A stretch of 64,000 nucleotides of DNA from Archilochus colubris (GCA_023079485.1 CM041092.1:759627-823626), one strand, 5' to 3'. Positions 12,452 through 26,200 are shown, counted from the stretch's first letter. Numbers and translations: made by a program. The notes: generated from the letters alone by a model not told the origin.

Positions 12452-12736
12452 TGGAAGCTGGGACAGAGGACAGGTTCATCCTGGCAGGGCTGGGAACAGG
12501 GTATGGACAGGAAGCTGGGATAGAGGACAGGTTCATGCTGGCAGGGCTGGGAACACTGTGTGGATAGGAAGCTGGGATAGAGGACAGGTTCATCCTGGCA
12601 GGGCTGGGAGCAGGGTATGGATAGGAAGCTGGGATAGAGGACAGGTTCATCCTGGCAGGACTGGGAGCAGTGTGTGGATAGGAAGCTGGGATAGAGGACA
12701 GGTTCATCCTGGCAGGGCTGGGAGCAGGGTATGGAG
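12452..12736. repeat. 57-bp minisatellite, 5 copies
   Basis: The landmark GAGGACAGGTTCAT starts at 12466, 12523, 12580, 12637 and 12694, giving an exact 57-base period. Copies differ by a few substitutions, for example GTATGGA versus GTGTGGA. Because 57 is 19 codons, all frames repeat in register. That produces long repeat-like open frames on both strands (12261-12782 minus, 12558-12818 plus) with no other sign of coding. Confidence 0.95.
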
Positions 12737-15700
12737 AGCAGCCCAGGACAGGCAGAGTTGGGGTCTGGGAGTGCAGTTGCACAAACCCAACACGTGCTGG
12801 GTTTTTGTTTCGTTTTAATCGTCTCAGGGCTGTTTGGCTGCTAATTTATGGTGTGTTTTCTCCTCATGTATCCGTGTCTCTCTGGGAGACCCTCAGAAGT
12901 GGAGCAGCACTCCCCTGCTTTGTCTGCCCTCTGCCTCCCGCCCCAGCACCTGGCTGGGCAGGGAACTCAGCAGAAATCTCTGATTAGCTCCATTTTCAAT
13001 TATGCTTCCCCGTCACCTTTAAACAGCCGCTGCTTAACCCGTGTTACAGGGAATGGCTGCAGATTCAGAAACAGATATCTAGCCAATTATATTCTTTTGT
13101 GCATTCCAGATAATGCCAAGCAGGTTTTATATTTACAGATGTAGGTAATGCTGATGCCATGATGTGTGCTGGGGGTGGGTTTTATCTGCAGCTGACACCA
13201 CAGGGACTCTCTCTCCGTGTGTGTCTGGGAACAACTCTGTCTAAACATCTTAAATGCTGCTAATATAAATAGAGAAAAAAACTCTGCTCAGCAATTATCA
13301 AATAGCAACAATGTTTCACTGATTTTAACAGCATTCAAGTGGTAGGGTTTGGGTTTTTTGTTGTTTTTTTTCCCCATCTTTAAGGAAAACAATAGAACTA
13401 ATTGGAATGAAAAAAAAAAAAAAAAGTCGGTTAATAGGGAACTCTTCCCTGCTGGAGATGCCCAGAGGAAGCTGTCTGGAGGTGCCAGCAGGTAAGCTAG
13501 CTCGGCTGTTCCTCTGGAGTCAGGAAACAAATGTACCAGACTGAATCTTATAAGCATGGAACGTGCAAGAAGATGAGAATCCAGAGAGGAGAATCTCAGG
13601 GATGGAGGCTGGGGAGGTACTGTGGGAGCATCTTCCTAAAATGAAACAGCCAAGTGAAAAGAGTATTAATTATTAGCTGCTTTTCAATACCCTGAGTTAT
13701 TTACTGTGCTAGGGAGTGTGAAAGGTTCTGGTAAATGTGTTGTGCTCTGGAGTCACCCAGCAAAGTCCCACCCCAGCCCCCAGGAGGTACCAGCAGGGTT
13801 TTGGGGCTGGGCAAAGCATCCCCCTGCCCTGCTGGGTGCTTCAGGACTGGCCAACAGCAAATCTACCTTGTGGATTTCTGCCCTGAGGAGTTTGGGTCCA
13901 GAGGCAGGGCAGGTCTGAGCCCAGCAGGACCGGGTGTTCCTCTCCCGGGCTGGCTGAGCTTTCAGCTGCCCACAGACACCCAAACCACCTCTTTGCTGTC
14001 AGGTGTCTGCCTGGTAGACTTTTATAAGTACTGACAATTCCTTTTCCTGGGTTTCTCCAGATGTTTAGCTACAGGGTAGCATTGCTGAGCAGCTGAGTGC
14101 AGCTGGTGAGGAGACTCAGCAAGCAGAGCATCTGGGTTTGTCTGGGGAGGCTGAATCCCAATTAATTAAATGTGCACCTCCCTCGCAAGGATCTTTTGCA
14201 TTTCAGTCAAACTGACTTCAGAGAGGGCCTAAGATTTATTCTTGCCTTTTAAATTAACTGCTGGATCCTGAGCTGGTGTGAATTGCTGGGGCTCTCTTGC
14301 CACCAGCAGGACTTGGTTTACATGAGCATGAGAGGGACCAAGGTTTTGTAGGAGCCCGAGTGCCACACGGCTGCTAGAGCAGGTCCCTGGAAATAAAGCA
14401 TGTATTTACTTGAAAAGCAGGAGAATATTATTTGTTATTGGTATTTTGTGATAGCCTTCCCCCTCCCTTGACTATAATTAATTATATCTTATGAATGTAA
14501 GCGATGAACATGTTTTTATTATTTTAATTTGAAAAATGTTGTTTAGAATTTTAGTTGTTTACGTTTTTTCCTAAAGCATTTACTTTTTGTTTAGCGAGGC
14601 AAAGGAAGAACTCAGTAATTTTTCCATGGTAAAATGATGTTGGCACAGTTATTTATCAGCCTCATAGCTGCAGTCTGCCCCACTTACAGTTCCACCCGGG
14701 ATGTTTAGGTGAATTCCTGCCTTAATACTCTGTCAAAAAGTCTCTTGTCATTATTTAAATATTGGAGAAATGAATTTTTATGAAAAGGCCCTGTAATACT
14801 GGATGCTATAGAAACCTTTCTGATAAATTAATCTGGTTAGATAAATGCTAGATATTGAATGAGATAAATTTGGGAAGCACACAAGTGAACTAATGTTGGG
14901 TTTTTTACCACACTCATGAAGTGTTTTGGATATTCATCACCTTGTGATACCCACTTGCCAGCCCTGCCCTAGAGACACAGGTGGTGCCTCTGTCCCTGCC
15001 CAGGACATCCCAGCCTTTAGTTAGGTCCTGGGTGGAGCAGAGGCTGAGCACCTCCTGTGCCAACACCAAGTCCATCACCACATCCCCTGTGGCAATGTCC
15101 CCTCCCTGGCCAGGACACACAGAGCCACCCTGGGGTGTCCCAGAGCCACCACCATCAACTCACCATCCAAACCCTGTGAGAAAGTGGCTTGGTGCAGCCT
15201 TTCCCAGGAGCTTGACTCAGTTTCCCTCCTGCCTTTGGAGAAGCTGGGAATGCCACGGGAGGAGGGATGTGCAAAGCCCCCTGTCCTGGGGGGGCTGCCC
15301 AGCCCCTGGCAGCTGCCTGGAAAGAGGGATCAGTACCTGGCTCTTGCAAAGAGGAGGAATTGAACTTTGTAGCATTTTGCTATTTGAATGACCTACTCAG
15401 TGGAATTACAGCAACAAACTAATCCTTTAGGAGAGATGGCTCTATCAATCTTGGGATTTTTCTAATGTGGAAGCTACTCAATTGCATCTCAGAAATCAGG
15501 GAGGTAATTACTCATGCAGACAGCACAAAATGAAAAAAAAAAAAATGCAAGTTCTGCTGAGTATCCCTTTTAGCACAAGCAGTGGAACAAGGAAAACAGC
15601 CTCTATAATCAGTCAAATTCTTCCACTAATTTTTCAGGTGTTGAAGGCTATAGTGAGGGTACATGCTATGAAAGTTAACAAAGCAAAGTGGCTTTAATAG

Positions 15701-18164
15701 AGGGGTCCGCAGGAGAAAAATGCCTCTTATTAGGCAAACATGGGATTTTAGATGTAGTTCCCTATGTTACAACTTCATTGTTTAAAATAAATGTGTTCTG
15801 AGATAAATACCTTTACAGATGTCTCCTGAGGAGCTTTGCTGCAGTGAGAGCATCTTCCCTGGTCCTGCCTGGGGAGGGGAAATCAGGGGGGCAGAGCCTC
15901 AGAGGACCACTCACCCCCTGACAAGGTATTTAGCTTCAAATTAAGTAACAGTAGTTGAAACAGCTTCTTGTGGACTTCTTCCACCTGTGGGTGCATCACA
16001 TCAGGGTCCCTGAGCTCGTGTCTGGTCACTTGGTGCAAACCTTCCCTGGTCCTCCAGCAAGGGGCAAGTCTTGTGCTGCCCCTCTCCCCCTGGTCCTGGG
16101 GGCTTTGGGTTGCTGAAGATGAGTGCTGGGGATTCTTCCTGGGGTGGAGAGGGCACTGACTGCCCCTCCATGTCCTCTGTCACCAGAGCCCCACTCAGCA
16201 CCAGGACTTCCCTTGGTCTTCCCTTTGGCGTTGATCCAAACAGCTCAGGGTGACAACCACAGAACTGCTCAAAACTCCTCAGCCTTCCCCATAAAGCATA
16301 AAATCTGCTTTTAATGTAAGCCAGGTACCTGCCAGCAGCAGGCAGAGTCAGTAAATGCTCTGGAGAGGTGCAGGGAAGCAGCAGTGAGCGCCAGGAGCCT
16401 CTGCTGTGTGCGGGCACACACAGACCTCTGCTTCCAAAAACTCCTCAGCTGAGAACTTGTAAACTTTTCGTTTAGATTCTGAGACTCTTGAGGAAACGGG
16501 GAGGTGGCAGGGCTGCTATCAAACACACCCTCAGATAGATTCACAGCCAAAGGGATGTCTTTGAGTGAATGTGAGGGCCCAGAGGGTCTCTGAGACACCT
16601 GATGCCAGATGCCAGAGCAGGGCTGAGCGTGTGCTCTGTACCCAGCCAGGGGGTTCCTCCTGCTCCTCACCTCGGATCAGGCAGCCCAGCCTCCTGTGTG
16701 TGCACACGTGGTTGCTCCTTTGAAACCCTGAGAGCTGGAGAATACTGATTGAGCATAAATAAAGAACATTTAGTCCCTCAGTCCTGGTAATTTATGCCCC
16801 TCCGTAAGCAGCTGTGAAGGATGGCAGGGGTGCACACACCTCCCTGCGATTGCTTTCTGCCTCACTCACTCCATCTTCTGTGTCAGGGCACTGAAACACA
16901 ACTCTACATCATCAGGTCTTTTGGAAGTTCCCCTGGCACAGAGCAGTCCTCCCTCTCCTCCTTGTTTTCTTCCTACAGCAAACCCAGCAGCCAGGCAAGG
17001 GGAGGATGCTCTCTGCTTTCACCTCTGCCTTGCTGGGCTGTTCCACCCCAACCCAGAGCCTCCCAGGGGAGTCACGGGTAGGTAACCCTGGCACCAGCAA
17101 GGCAGTGACACCTCTGGCAGTGCCACCTGCCACCACCAGTGTGGTTTTGCAGTGTCCCTCACAGGGCTGCCCCGGGCACTTGGCACCAGCCAGCTCTGGG
17201 GTGTGGGGACAACCCAGGGACAGTCCCTGGTGCCACTGCCACCCTGCCTGAGCACCTGGCATTCCCTGCAGACCCCCACAGCCATGGGGTGGTTTTATGG
17301 GTTATTCCTGATACCAGTGCCTGGCTCCACCGCAGCTGCCCCACAGACACCAGGACACAGCTGCAAACCCAGAGGTGAATCCTGCCCCGGATCCATGCCC
17401 TCTCTCCAGGCTTTCTGTAAAAGCAGGGGTGAAATTCCCAGTCTGCCCAGACCCCCTTATTTTCATCTGAGGGTGGAGAAACTCGTGGCTTGTGTCTGAG
17501 GCTGGTGATGCTGCTGTGCCTGGTGCAGTTATCCTGGTCCCTCACCCAACTCCAGGAACAGTTCAAGGCTTAATTATTCCATATCTGTAAAGCACCTTGA
17601 GATCTGCAGAGGAAAGGCTCCACAGAAGTGAAAAATATTATTTTTATTACAGGTTTCAGGGACAGAAGTGGGGGCATGCTTGACCTGATAACGTGAAGAG
17701 CCTGGTGGGCTTGCCCAGCTTTAATGTGATCTGCCAGAGCCAGGGGTGTCAGGGGCTGAGCAGCCAGGCTGCTGGTGGCACAGGATTCACATCCCCTCAC
17801 TGCTGCAGCCAGAGCTCCTCCTGCAATTACCACTGGGATTTGGGAAAGGAGAGGGGGTTTTTCACTGATGGTTCTCTCCCCTTATTTTTACCTGTTCACA
17901 GCATCCTTCTAAATATTCAGGCTGAGTGGCTGTTTGCTGATACTTCATATAAGTACAGGTTTTCCTTTTTAAAGTGTTTTAAGGAAATAGTCTTCTTTTT
18001 TTTCAGGCTTTGTCAAACATTTGCCAAATTAGATGGAAATTTATCTCCTTCAGCAGTCACAGGTGATATATTTGTGCATAGCTGGCACAGCCCATGCCTG
18101 TACATTAGAGAAGTAACTTGGTTTATCTAAGATGTATTTCTCTGATAATGTTAATGATTAAGAT
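12737..18164. other. non-coding stretch, no gene seen
   Basis: Frames reach about 145 codons but overlap on both strands and carry no domain. An A run of about 16 bases lies at 13410-13425 and one of about 14 at 15532-15545. The 14400-14890 portion is AT-rich and contains TAATTA-type sites. The 14900-15350 and 16800-17560 portions are GC-richer. No mobile element is recognised. Confidence 0.5.
14400..14890. promoter_or_regulatory. possible conserved non-coding element
   Basis: The block is non-repetitive and AT-rich, contains ATAATTAATTAT near 14475, and has very few open frames. The look matches AT-rich conserved elements near vertebrate developmental genes. This is inference from composition only, because no alignment is available. 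A neutral AT-rich stretch is equally compatible. Confidence 0.2.
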
Positions 18165-18260
18165 TGGGTTGGGAGGGACCCTAAAGATCAGCTGGTTCCA
18201 ACTCCCCAGTGAATTACTTCAAGTGCTTTACATTCAGAGCAGGTGACTGCACTCTGCTCA
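18165..18260 (-). mobile_element. CR1 LINE 3'-end fragment (minus)
   Basis: The sequence 'GGGTTGGGAGGGACCCTAAA' followed by GATCAGCTGGTTCCAACTCC (18169-18210 approx.) is the reverse complement of the CR1 3' end, with a few changes. Only about 100 bases are recognisable. The ATTCTATG tail is lost, so this is a short, old fragment. Confidence 0.7.
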
Positions 18261-20659
18261 TCTTCATACCAGAAAAAAATTCTTATTTTTTAAGCTTACA
18301 AAACAAACTATTTCTTGATTTTTAACCTCACTGAAGGGGTAACTAAATCTGCCAGCCTCTTTTCACCACTTGAATCATCAGCACCCAGGTGGTTGTTGCT
18401 GGCCAGGAACCTTCAGCCTTTAACTGGAGGTTGCCCCAGCCCATCAGAGGTGTGAGGTTGGAAAAACAGCCAGGAGGCCCTGAAGTGTCATCTTCTTTGG
18501 TTTGCTGTGCAGCCCAAAGGAAACCACACACCAGAAAGGGTGCAAGCAACAGCAGGAGCCTGCACTGCAGCTGGAAGGGGTTGCCAGGAGTTCTGGGCTC
18601 TCCTTCCTCTCTCTGAGAAATGGGACATATTCCCGAGGGAAAGCCTGCATCTTGGCACAGGAGCATCAGCTGCCTATTTGAGGCAGGTAATCAACAGGAT
18701 TCACCTCATCTGACCTTAAATACCCCTCACAAGGAGTGGGCTGAGCTAGTTCTCCAGTCTTCTTCCCCAGAGGATGGAGACCATGCTGCACCCCTAGCAC
18801 CTCTTGAGGTAAGCATAAGATGGACCTTTTTCTCTCTGAGGAATATAAATGACTCTTTCCACCTGCTGGAGGGAGCTTGGGGGGGTGGGACCCAGGGGAT
18901 GCTGGAGACAGATCCCTGGGGATCTGGAGACAGATCCAGCAGGGACCTCAGTGGGGTCCTGCCCTGCAGTGGCTTCTCCTGCAGCTCAGGAGTTTGGTGA
19001 GACTCGTGTCTTCCTAGGTGTGCAAGCCAGTGTTCTGCTGGGCCTGGTGTCTTTCACCTCTTGTTCTGTGGGGACATCCAAACCAGCCTAACAAAGTACC
19101 TGTCAGGACCTTGTGGCACGCTGTGTTGATGAGTATTTTCTATTTAGTTAATTTGCAGAGAAGAGGATCCAGCTGACCTCCCATCAGTCTTGCAGGGATT
19201 TAACAACAGCAGATTTCAATGGAGTTGCTATCAATTTGTATTTACTTTTCATATCTCTTTCTGCTCCTGTGACACCTGGGGAGACTCTCCTTGCTGACCC
19301 AATAACATCTTCCTAGTTACTTCTCCCCTAAAGAAAAGTTTTTATTTATGACCATGCCTCCCTCCCCCCTCTGCCCTTTACCCGATGTCAATCCATTTTA
19401 TGTTACATTTATGTCTATTCCGCTTCCTTTCTTCCTTTAGACCTCAATCTCTGCACAAGGACCTTAATCTCTGATGTGGAACTTTGTCTAATGCTGTCTG
19501 GGAGCCTGCACACGGGCTGTCCACTGCAGGAAGGCAGAAGCCCTGCTCTGGCAGCAGAGGAGGGGAATGTTGTGGGGTTGCTTTTGCAAAAGTTTCCATC
19601 CCAGGGTATCCCAGGGAAGCCTTTCCTGCTCCCCCAGCACACACACGTTCTCTGTGGGATGCTTCCTGGTGATGCAAATCACCCATCACTGATGCAATTT
19701 GTTCTGTGCTGGGAATATGACATTTACTGACAAAACAGCTCAGCTAAAATTGATTTCTAGGAGGAACACTCTGGTCCTTATATTTGGCCAGGTGTGGAAG
19801 TGCTGGTTAAATATGCAACAGAACAACAACAGCAAAGGCTCCTTGTGCCAGTCCAGAGGGTCAGATGTTTTCAGACATGTTATCAGGTACCAAATCTACC
19901 AAAATTTTACATTGATTATAGCATGACTGGGCCCACATTGTTTTGAGTGACTACTTTAATAATTGCTGCTTCCCTTGCTCTACCTTTTTCTTCCTTTCCT
20001 CTGGTTTTCTAAGGAAACACAAAGATGGGAATTCTGTACAGAAAGGAGCTGATGGCTGGGAGGTCTTCAAGTGTGACAGCTGATGATTGCTCACTGGGGG
20101 ATCTGGTTCATGGCTTACAGTGCTGAAAAGTGCAAACCAAGTGTTGTTTTTCTTAAAGTGGGTTTGTAGGGAAAACAAATTCAGGGCAGGAAAAGTTGTG
20201 GCTTTGTATATAAATATATATTATATATATATCAGATTTAATTTGTTTAGGAAGTAAATGTTACCACGTTTATGTAGAGGAGCACTTGATGTCTGTGGCA
20301 CACTGTTAGTTTTGCCCAACATCTAGGGAGTCTCTTAATCTTTCTGTGCATCAGTATTTGTAAAATAAGTGATGTTTATCAGCCAGTGTGAGGGAGAGGT
20401 TCTGCAGCCTCTGCGTGGGACACATCTTGGAAGTACCAAGTATTTTGCTGTCTGTCGTTTCTTGCTAACAATTTTTCCTGTCTGATTCATCTGAGATAAA
20501 CAAACCACTAAAAGTTCTCCTAAACAAGAAGCAAAACAATACAAAAAAGAAGGAAAAAAATTTGCAATAAACAACCCCTTTTTCTGGCCTCCATCACCCC
20601 CTGCTCTCCTTCCCACATGCCTGGCCAAACAAAGACAAAAACTGGACGCTGCTTTTTCC
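18261..20659. other. non-coding stretch, no gene seen
   Basis: Only short overlapping frames (no more than 130 codons) occur. A small direct duplication around GGAGACAGATCC lies at 18904-18938. A TA-rich run lies at 20204-20232. No gene or element is recognised. Confidence 0.5.
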
Positions 20660-21050
20660 AGGGCAGGACAACAAAAAGCCGGGAGCCCGGGGCAAGCCAG
20701 GGAGGGGCCGTGGCGATCGCTGCTCATTACTCACCAGCCACTGCCCTCCCATCCCAGGGAGTTTCTCTCCCACACCTACACCACTTGGCTTGCTCTGCTT
20801 CCAGATGTCCCTCTCTCAAGTCTTGCTGATCGTCAGCCCACAAAAACATGTTGCAAGCGGAATTTCCCCTCTGTCCCCTCCCTGCTGCCCACCGAGTGCC
20901 GGGATCTCCTCTGCCCCGCACCCGGAGCTGCTGCGAGATGCTGCGGACGCACCTCCCTGCTTCATTCACACCTCCCCTGCCTCTGCACAGCCGGATACAG
21001 GAGGGACCTTTTCCCTCTGCCGATGGAAAACTCGCTTCTTTCCAACCCCC
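20660..21050. promoter_or_regulatory. CpG-rich patch
   Basis: CpG dinucleotides are clustered here compared with the surrounding sequence: five in about 60 bases at 20679-20722, including GCGATCGC, and about seven at 20894-20951. Such patches can mark promoters, enhancers or short first exons. I see no TATA box or credible coding exon. The call rests on local CpG density only, and size and ratio thresholds were not calculated. Confidence 0.35.
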
Positions 21051-21185
21051 TCTCCAGGCATTATTTCAGGGTGCTGGGAGGGACCTGCACTTGCAGTTTC
21101 TGCTTGGAGTGCGCTCTGCAGCTTGCTCTGCTGTGGGAAGAGATGGCCAAGGCAGTCACAAAGAGCCTCGGTTTCCCTTGCCCTG

Positions 21186-21245
21186 TGACCAGCAGACGCT
21201 TCCATCCCAGTAACCTGACCAGCAGACACTTCCATCCCAGTCCCT
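21186..21245. repeat. 30-bp direct duplication
   Basis: Two copies start at 21186 and 21216 and share TGACCAGCAGAC and CTTCCATCCCAGT. A third partial TGACCAG starts at 21246. This is a short tandem duplication. Confidence 0.85.
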
Positions 21246-21483
21246 TGACCAGACCACCAAAGCCATGATGCCTCTTCCCTGCCTGCTGCACCCTGACCCG
21301 TTTGGGTCCTGTGGAGGGGTTTAGGAAAGGGCTGGGATAATTCCACGGCCTCTCATAAATTTTGCAGCAACATAAAGTAAAGAAATACTGAAGGTAATTA
21401 AGGCATTAAAATACGAGCTGATGGATAGTGATTAACGGGGGAAGGAGCAGAGCACCCGGGGCAGCAGCTCCCCAAACCGTGTG

Positions 21484-21575
21484 GGATGGGGGATGTGGAG
21501 CCGATGGGGGGGATGTGCAGAGCTGATGGGGGGGATGTGGAGCTGGTGTGGATGTGTGGAGCTGCTAGGGGTGTG
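21484..21575. repeat. G-rich imperfect tandem repeat
   Basis: A GATGGGGG-GATGTGGAGC type unit of about 27-30 bases recurs three to four times with changes. It is low-complexity DNA with G runs on the + strand. Confidence 0.65.
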
Positions 21576-22339
21576 TGTGAGTTGGTTCCCTCACTGGAGA
21601 AGCCGAGGGGCTCATTGAATTGCTGATTGCTGGCGGGGAGGGATGCGCAGGACCGGCAGTGGCTCCTGGCATGGGTCCTAGTTCTGCTCTTTTGTCTTCC
21701 TCCCGTTCCTGTCTCCCTCCTCGCCCTGTCCTTTACAGATATTCAAATGTTGTAGGGGCTGATTTCCACACTGGGCTCCTGGGGTTCCGCACAGTAACGG
21801 GGGCTGCAAGGGTTTTGTCCCAGTACTTTTGGAAAAGCCACCTGCGGTTTCGGAAACATTGCACATGCCTGTTGGAAAGAAAAACTTCTTTAAAAGCCTC
21901 CTCTTGTCGAAAGGAAGAAGTTATTTTCACGTGGCACTTTTTTACCAGTATGGTGCAGGCATTTAAAGAGGGGGCTTGAGAGGAGGAGGAGAGAAAACCA
22001 AAGGAGGGCTCCAGACGATAAACCCCCAGCCCCAGGGTGGATGCTGGGTGGGAGGTGAGGACCTGCATCCTCCAGGCAGAAGGAGCTGTCCCCTCCTGGG
22101 TCACCCTGGGCTCCTCAGGGCCATCCCTCCCAGCACCTCCTCTGGTGGGTGCTGCTGGGTGTCAGGGGCAGCAAAGCCCTTCAGGAGTCACCTCTGCTGC
22201 TCCTGGGGGAATCAGAGGGGTGAGGTGGACAACTGGGTTTCCAAGCCAGATGAAAATGCAATATCTGATCCAAGCAGCTCCTCTGTCTTTTCATTATTAG
22301 CCAGGGGTCAGTCCTTTGATGATGATCTTTCATTCCTAC

Positions 22340-23200
22340 CTTATTAACACAGCCAAGTTAATGCCAATCTATGCATTACCTTAAGTAAACTGCTATTTTT
22401 CTTCCCACTGGTATGTTCTAACTAATTTTGGTATTGTGTCATACCTAATAATAAACCTCTTAGCAAATAATTCATTAATATTCTGCAGATTAATAAGATT
22501 TATTTTTTCTTCTTTGGATTGCCACTATTGCTAATTCCTCCAGCACAGTGCTGCTATTTTAAATGTCCTTGCAGAACTCGGGCATTTACAGACTCCTGCT
22601 TTGCTGTTTAACCTATAGACATGCACAGAGGGAGAGACTCTGCCTGTAATGAAATGAAAATGAGCTGGATTTCAGAAAACTTTAAAGGGAATCCTATTAA
22701 AAATAGTTCTTGGCTACTTGTGGGTTATGTGGGAAAATAATTTCAGAAAGCAGCAACAGGTGAAATAAAAATCCTGCAATTTGCCATGCTGTATTTTCAC
22801 GTGGCACTACTGCTCAGTTCCCCTTTAATTCAGACACAGCCCGAGCCTGCTTCTTCCTTCTATTGTTTTATTAGAGAAGATGCAGCCTGTATTACCCACT
22901 TATTAGATAAATACAGGAAAACTGCTTGTCATTTATGGGTTTATCCATTATCATCTCCAACATCGGATAGAGTAGCCTGATTTCAAAGTGACAGCTGGTG
23001 GGACCTCTTCTTGATACATGCTAATCCAGTTTTTATTATGGAAAAATTGCCTGTGCTTTCGGAGAGTGAGAGGCAGTTATGAGACGTCGCTGCTGAGGGT
23101 GGAACCTTATGATCTCTGCTATAACAGCCTAAAAATGAACCATTATCTGCCAGGGTAATAGCAGCCTGGTAAAATATGGACAGAGGATAATTTATGGCCT
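22340..23200. promoter_or_regulatory. possible conserved non-coding block
   Basis: This AT-rich unique block has TTAATA/ATTAATAAG motifs around 22470-22500, a long well-mixed stretch, and almost no open frames. It contains no repeat I recognise. The texture fits a distal regulatory element, but that is inference, and cross-species alignment would decide it. Confidence 0.22.
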
Positions 23201-26200
23201 GAATGTGTCAAAATGTACGGTTCCTCTCTCTGTCTCCTAAGTGTGGTAAATAAAAAATAGCTAATCCTGGGAGGAAGGGTGGTGTGGGAGGGGACAGGGG
23301 TGCACAGGGGGGATGAGGGGATGATGGAAAAGAGTTTAAGTCCATACAGAGCTCAGAACCTGGTGTGGAAGGATGACGAGGGGCAGAGATTCCAAGCTGG
23401 GGATAATTCATGACTCTGAGCTGCCAGAAATTCTGTGCCTCTTCTCTTGTTCGAAATCCAAACCAAGATCAGGCAACTGCTGCTCCTGGAGCTCAGAGGA
23501 GCAGCTCGCTGGACTTCCCCTGCCTGGGTGACAGATGGAAAGATCAGCTGCCTCTGCTGTGCCTCCCCAGTTATTAACTTAGCACTAAATATATTAATGG
23601 AGTAGATGGATTACAGAATAGAATTTATTCAGGAGAATAATAGAAGTTTTAAACCTTGCTCTTTTTTTTTTCTCTTTTTGAATTTATCAGACCTTGCTCT
23701 TGCCTGTCCAGCCTCTGACTGAAGCCAAACATCCTGGTTTAAAACTAGAATTGGGAAAGCATTACATCTGTAATTCACTCACTTCCTGAAGTTTAAATAA
23801 AAAGTTATCAGAGCTGAGAGTCTGTGAGGGGAAAGTGCCCCCCAATGTACAGATCCCCCAAGAGGTTTCACTTACAGAGACTGCAATGAAAGGAGTGCTC
23901 TCAAACAGAGCAGGGTCTGAAAACCAAACAGAATACAAAAAGGAGGAAGAAAAAGAACTTTATTATAATCTCTGCTTTTTATGCTGTTCAAATTACTTGT
24001 TTCACCTGTGGATGCGTTCTGTATGGCTGATAGGATTTTACTTATTTAGGTTGGAGGCAAAGCAGGAGGAATCTGTGTGTGGGGATGTTTGGCTGCATTC
24101 TGTATTTTGTGACTTTTAGGAGAAAAGTGTAAGAGGAATTATGAATTTAACCAGGACCCCCACAGATACTGCTTGCTATAGGGAGCTTTTGCTGGGATTT
24201 TACAATTATATTGTCAATAATTCAGGATTTCCCACAGTACCCAGAGCCTGAATGTTCCAGAAAGCTGTATTAAGGACTGGCTTACACACAAATTAATGTC
24301 AGAGCAAGAGGCTGTACATGAATGGGCACCACACATGAAGAATGAAATAAGCGTGCAAAAATAGTGCCTGTAAAACTGATCTTGTCCATATCCCCTAAAA
24401 TGGTTGCCCTGCTCTGGAAAGATGAAATGTATATTTCTTCCCCATTTTTCTCTTTTCCCATTAGAAATAGTTCCTGTCCATCTCATGTCAGTCAACTGGC
24501 ATTTGAGGGAAATATTTAGATAGTTTGCCTCAATTATTTTAATTTTTTTTCTGTAAGGCCACCTGTGCCTTTGCCAGGGACCTTGGGCACAGTCCTGGGG
24601 CTTATGATTAACAGAGAATTAAAATATAAAAAAAAATTTAAAGCCTGCTCCCCTTGGATTTCATGGCAACGTGAGGGGGATCATGCCCACTACTCAGTGT
24701 TTCTGGGGCATAAAAAGAGATTCTGGACAAATTCAGTGAAAACCAGGAGGCAGTTCTTTGTAAGAATGCTGAACAGAAGAATTACTAAAATACAATAAAA
24801 CAAAAACAACCCAGAAAAAAAAGTTTCTTACGTAGGATTTTTTTTTTTTTAAGTAAATTTGGGCTGTAAAGAAAGCCTTGCCTGCTGTTACACCACTTAA
24901 CAGGGACTCTGAGCACATTTCTCCCCACCAGGACTGATTTACCAGCTCCCAGTTCTACAGCTGATGCTGGAGCCTCTCCCTGCTCTCCTTCTCCACCAGC
25001 TTTGATCTCATCGATTGCTGAACATTTGCAGTTTGCTCAGGGGCTGCTGTGCTACAGACCTGGCTCTGCTGCTGACCAGAACATTCCCAGCTGATCCAGG
25101 ATGGAATTCTGCTCCGGGAACTGGTGGCACCTGGATGGGTTTGGAAGGAGAGCCGAGTGCCCCAGCACCCACTGGGTGCTCCCCAGGCATGGCTGGAGGC
25201 TCCAGGTGGGGGTATTTGTGCTGCCCAAATTAAACTGGGCAGTTAACTGGATCCAGGACATCTCAAGTTGGGAAAATGTCCTTCTGTGGCTGAGGGAACC
25301 CAGGAGAAAGGCGGGGAGCAGGATTTGATGGGAAAAGGTGGGTGCTGCTGCCCAGGGTAAGGACTGAGGACAGAGCTGTCACTTGGCCCAGCCTGAGGAG
25401 TCTGAAATGCAAAGAGGAGATGTCACCAGGTGTGACTCCAAGCACAGGTGAGCAGCTGCTTTCTGCTGAGCTCAGCTGAACTATTTGGAGAGGAATGCAG
25501 GGTGCAGCCCCAGAAATGGCTTGACATGCTTGGGAAGGAGCTGGGTGGAGCTCCCAGAGAAGGATGGGGGCTGTGTCTGGAACACTCGTGGGACCCAAAT
25601 TCCCTGCTGCACACTGGGTTAACAGAGCAGCTTTCCCAGTACCAACCAGCCCCACGTGGGGATTTGGGGTGGAAAAACCCCCACTGGCAACCCTGTCCCC
25701 CTGGTCCAGCTGGCAGGCTGGCCAACAAGTTTTTAGTGCAAACCATGCTGTGAACTCATACAAAATAATTTCTTGGGAGCTCTGGGGGTCTGCTGTGTGG
25801 GGAAGCTGCCTACAGATTGTTGTGGTGCTACTGATTCATATTCTCTGAGCACACCATTAGTCCCATTTTCCATGGCTGGTGGGGGCTGTGCCTGTGTTAC
25901 AGGGCTGTGTGCTGGGGTCTGCTGTGGAAATGCCTTGGTCTGTGAGAAGGTTTCTCCTACATGTGGCAGATGTTGTCTTCTGTCTTTACTGTAAAATGCA
26001 GACATCCCAAATCTTTAGGAAAATGGATGGAAAGGATGAAAAGGATGCTGTGGGTCCAACAGTGTCCCATGGCTGGGAGGAGATGGGGACTGGGCTGTTC
26101 CCAGGGCTCCCAAGTGCCACTGATCCCCTATACCACAGGCTCCCGTGTATAAATATATATATATTGATGGTTTTCTATACGTGGAGGCACATGGGTGAGC

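Larger units (their letters stand above)
21051..22339. other. non-coding stretch with small repeats
   Basis: No gene is recognised. A 30-base direct duplication (TGACCAGCAGACRCTTCCATCC at 21186 and 21216) and a G-rich imperfect repeat (GATGGGGGGGATGTG-type, about 21484-21575) are present. Frames are below 135 codons and overlap on both strands. Confidence 0.55.

Noticed and set aside
12261..12818. Repeat-protein-like frames on both strands
   Set aside because: The 57-bp minisatellite period is a multiple of three, which keeps all frames open. There is no start context or flanking domain.
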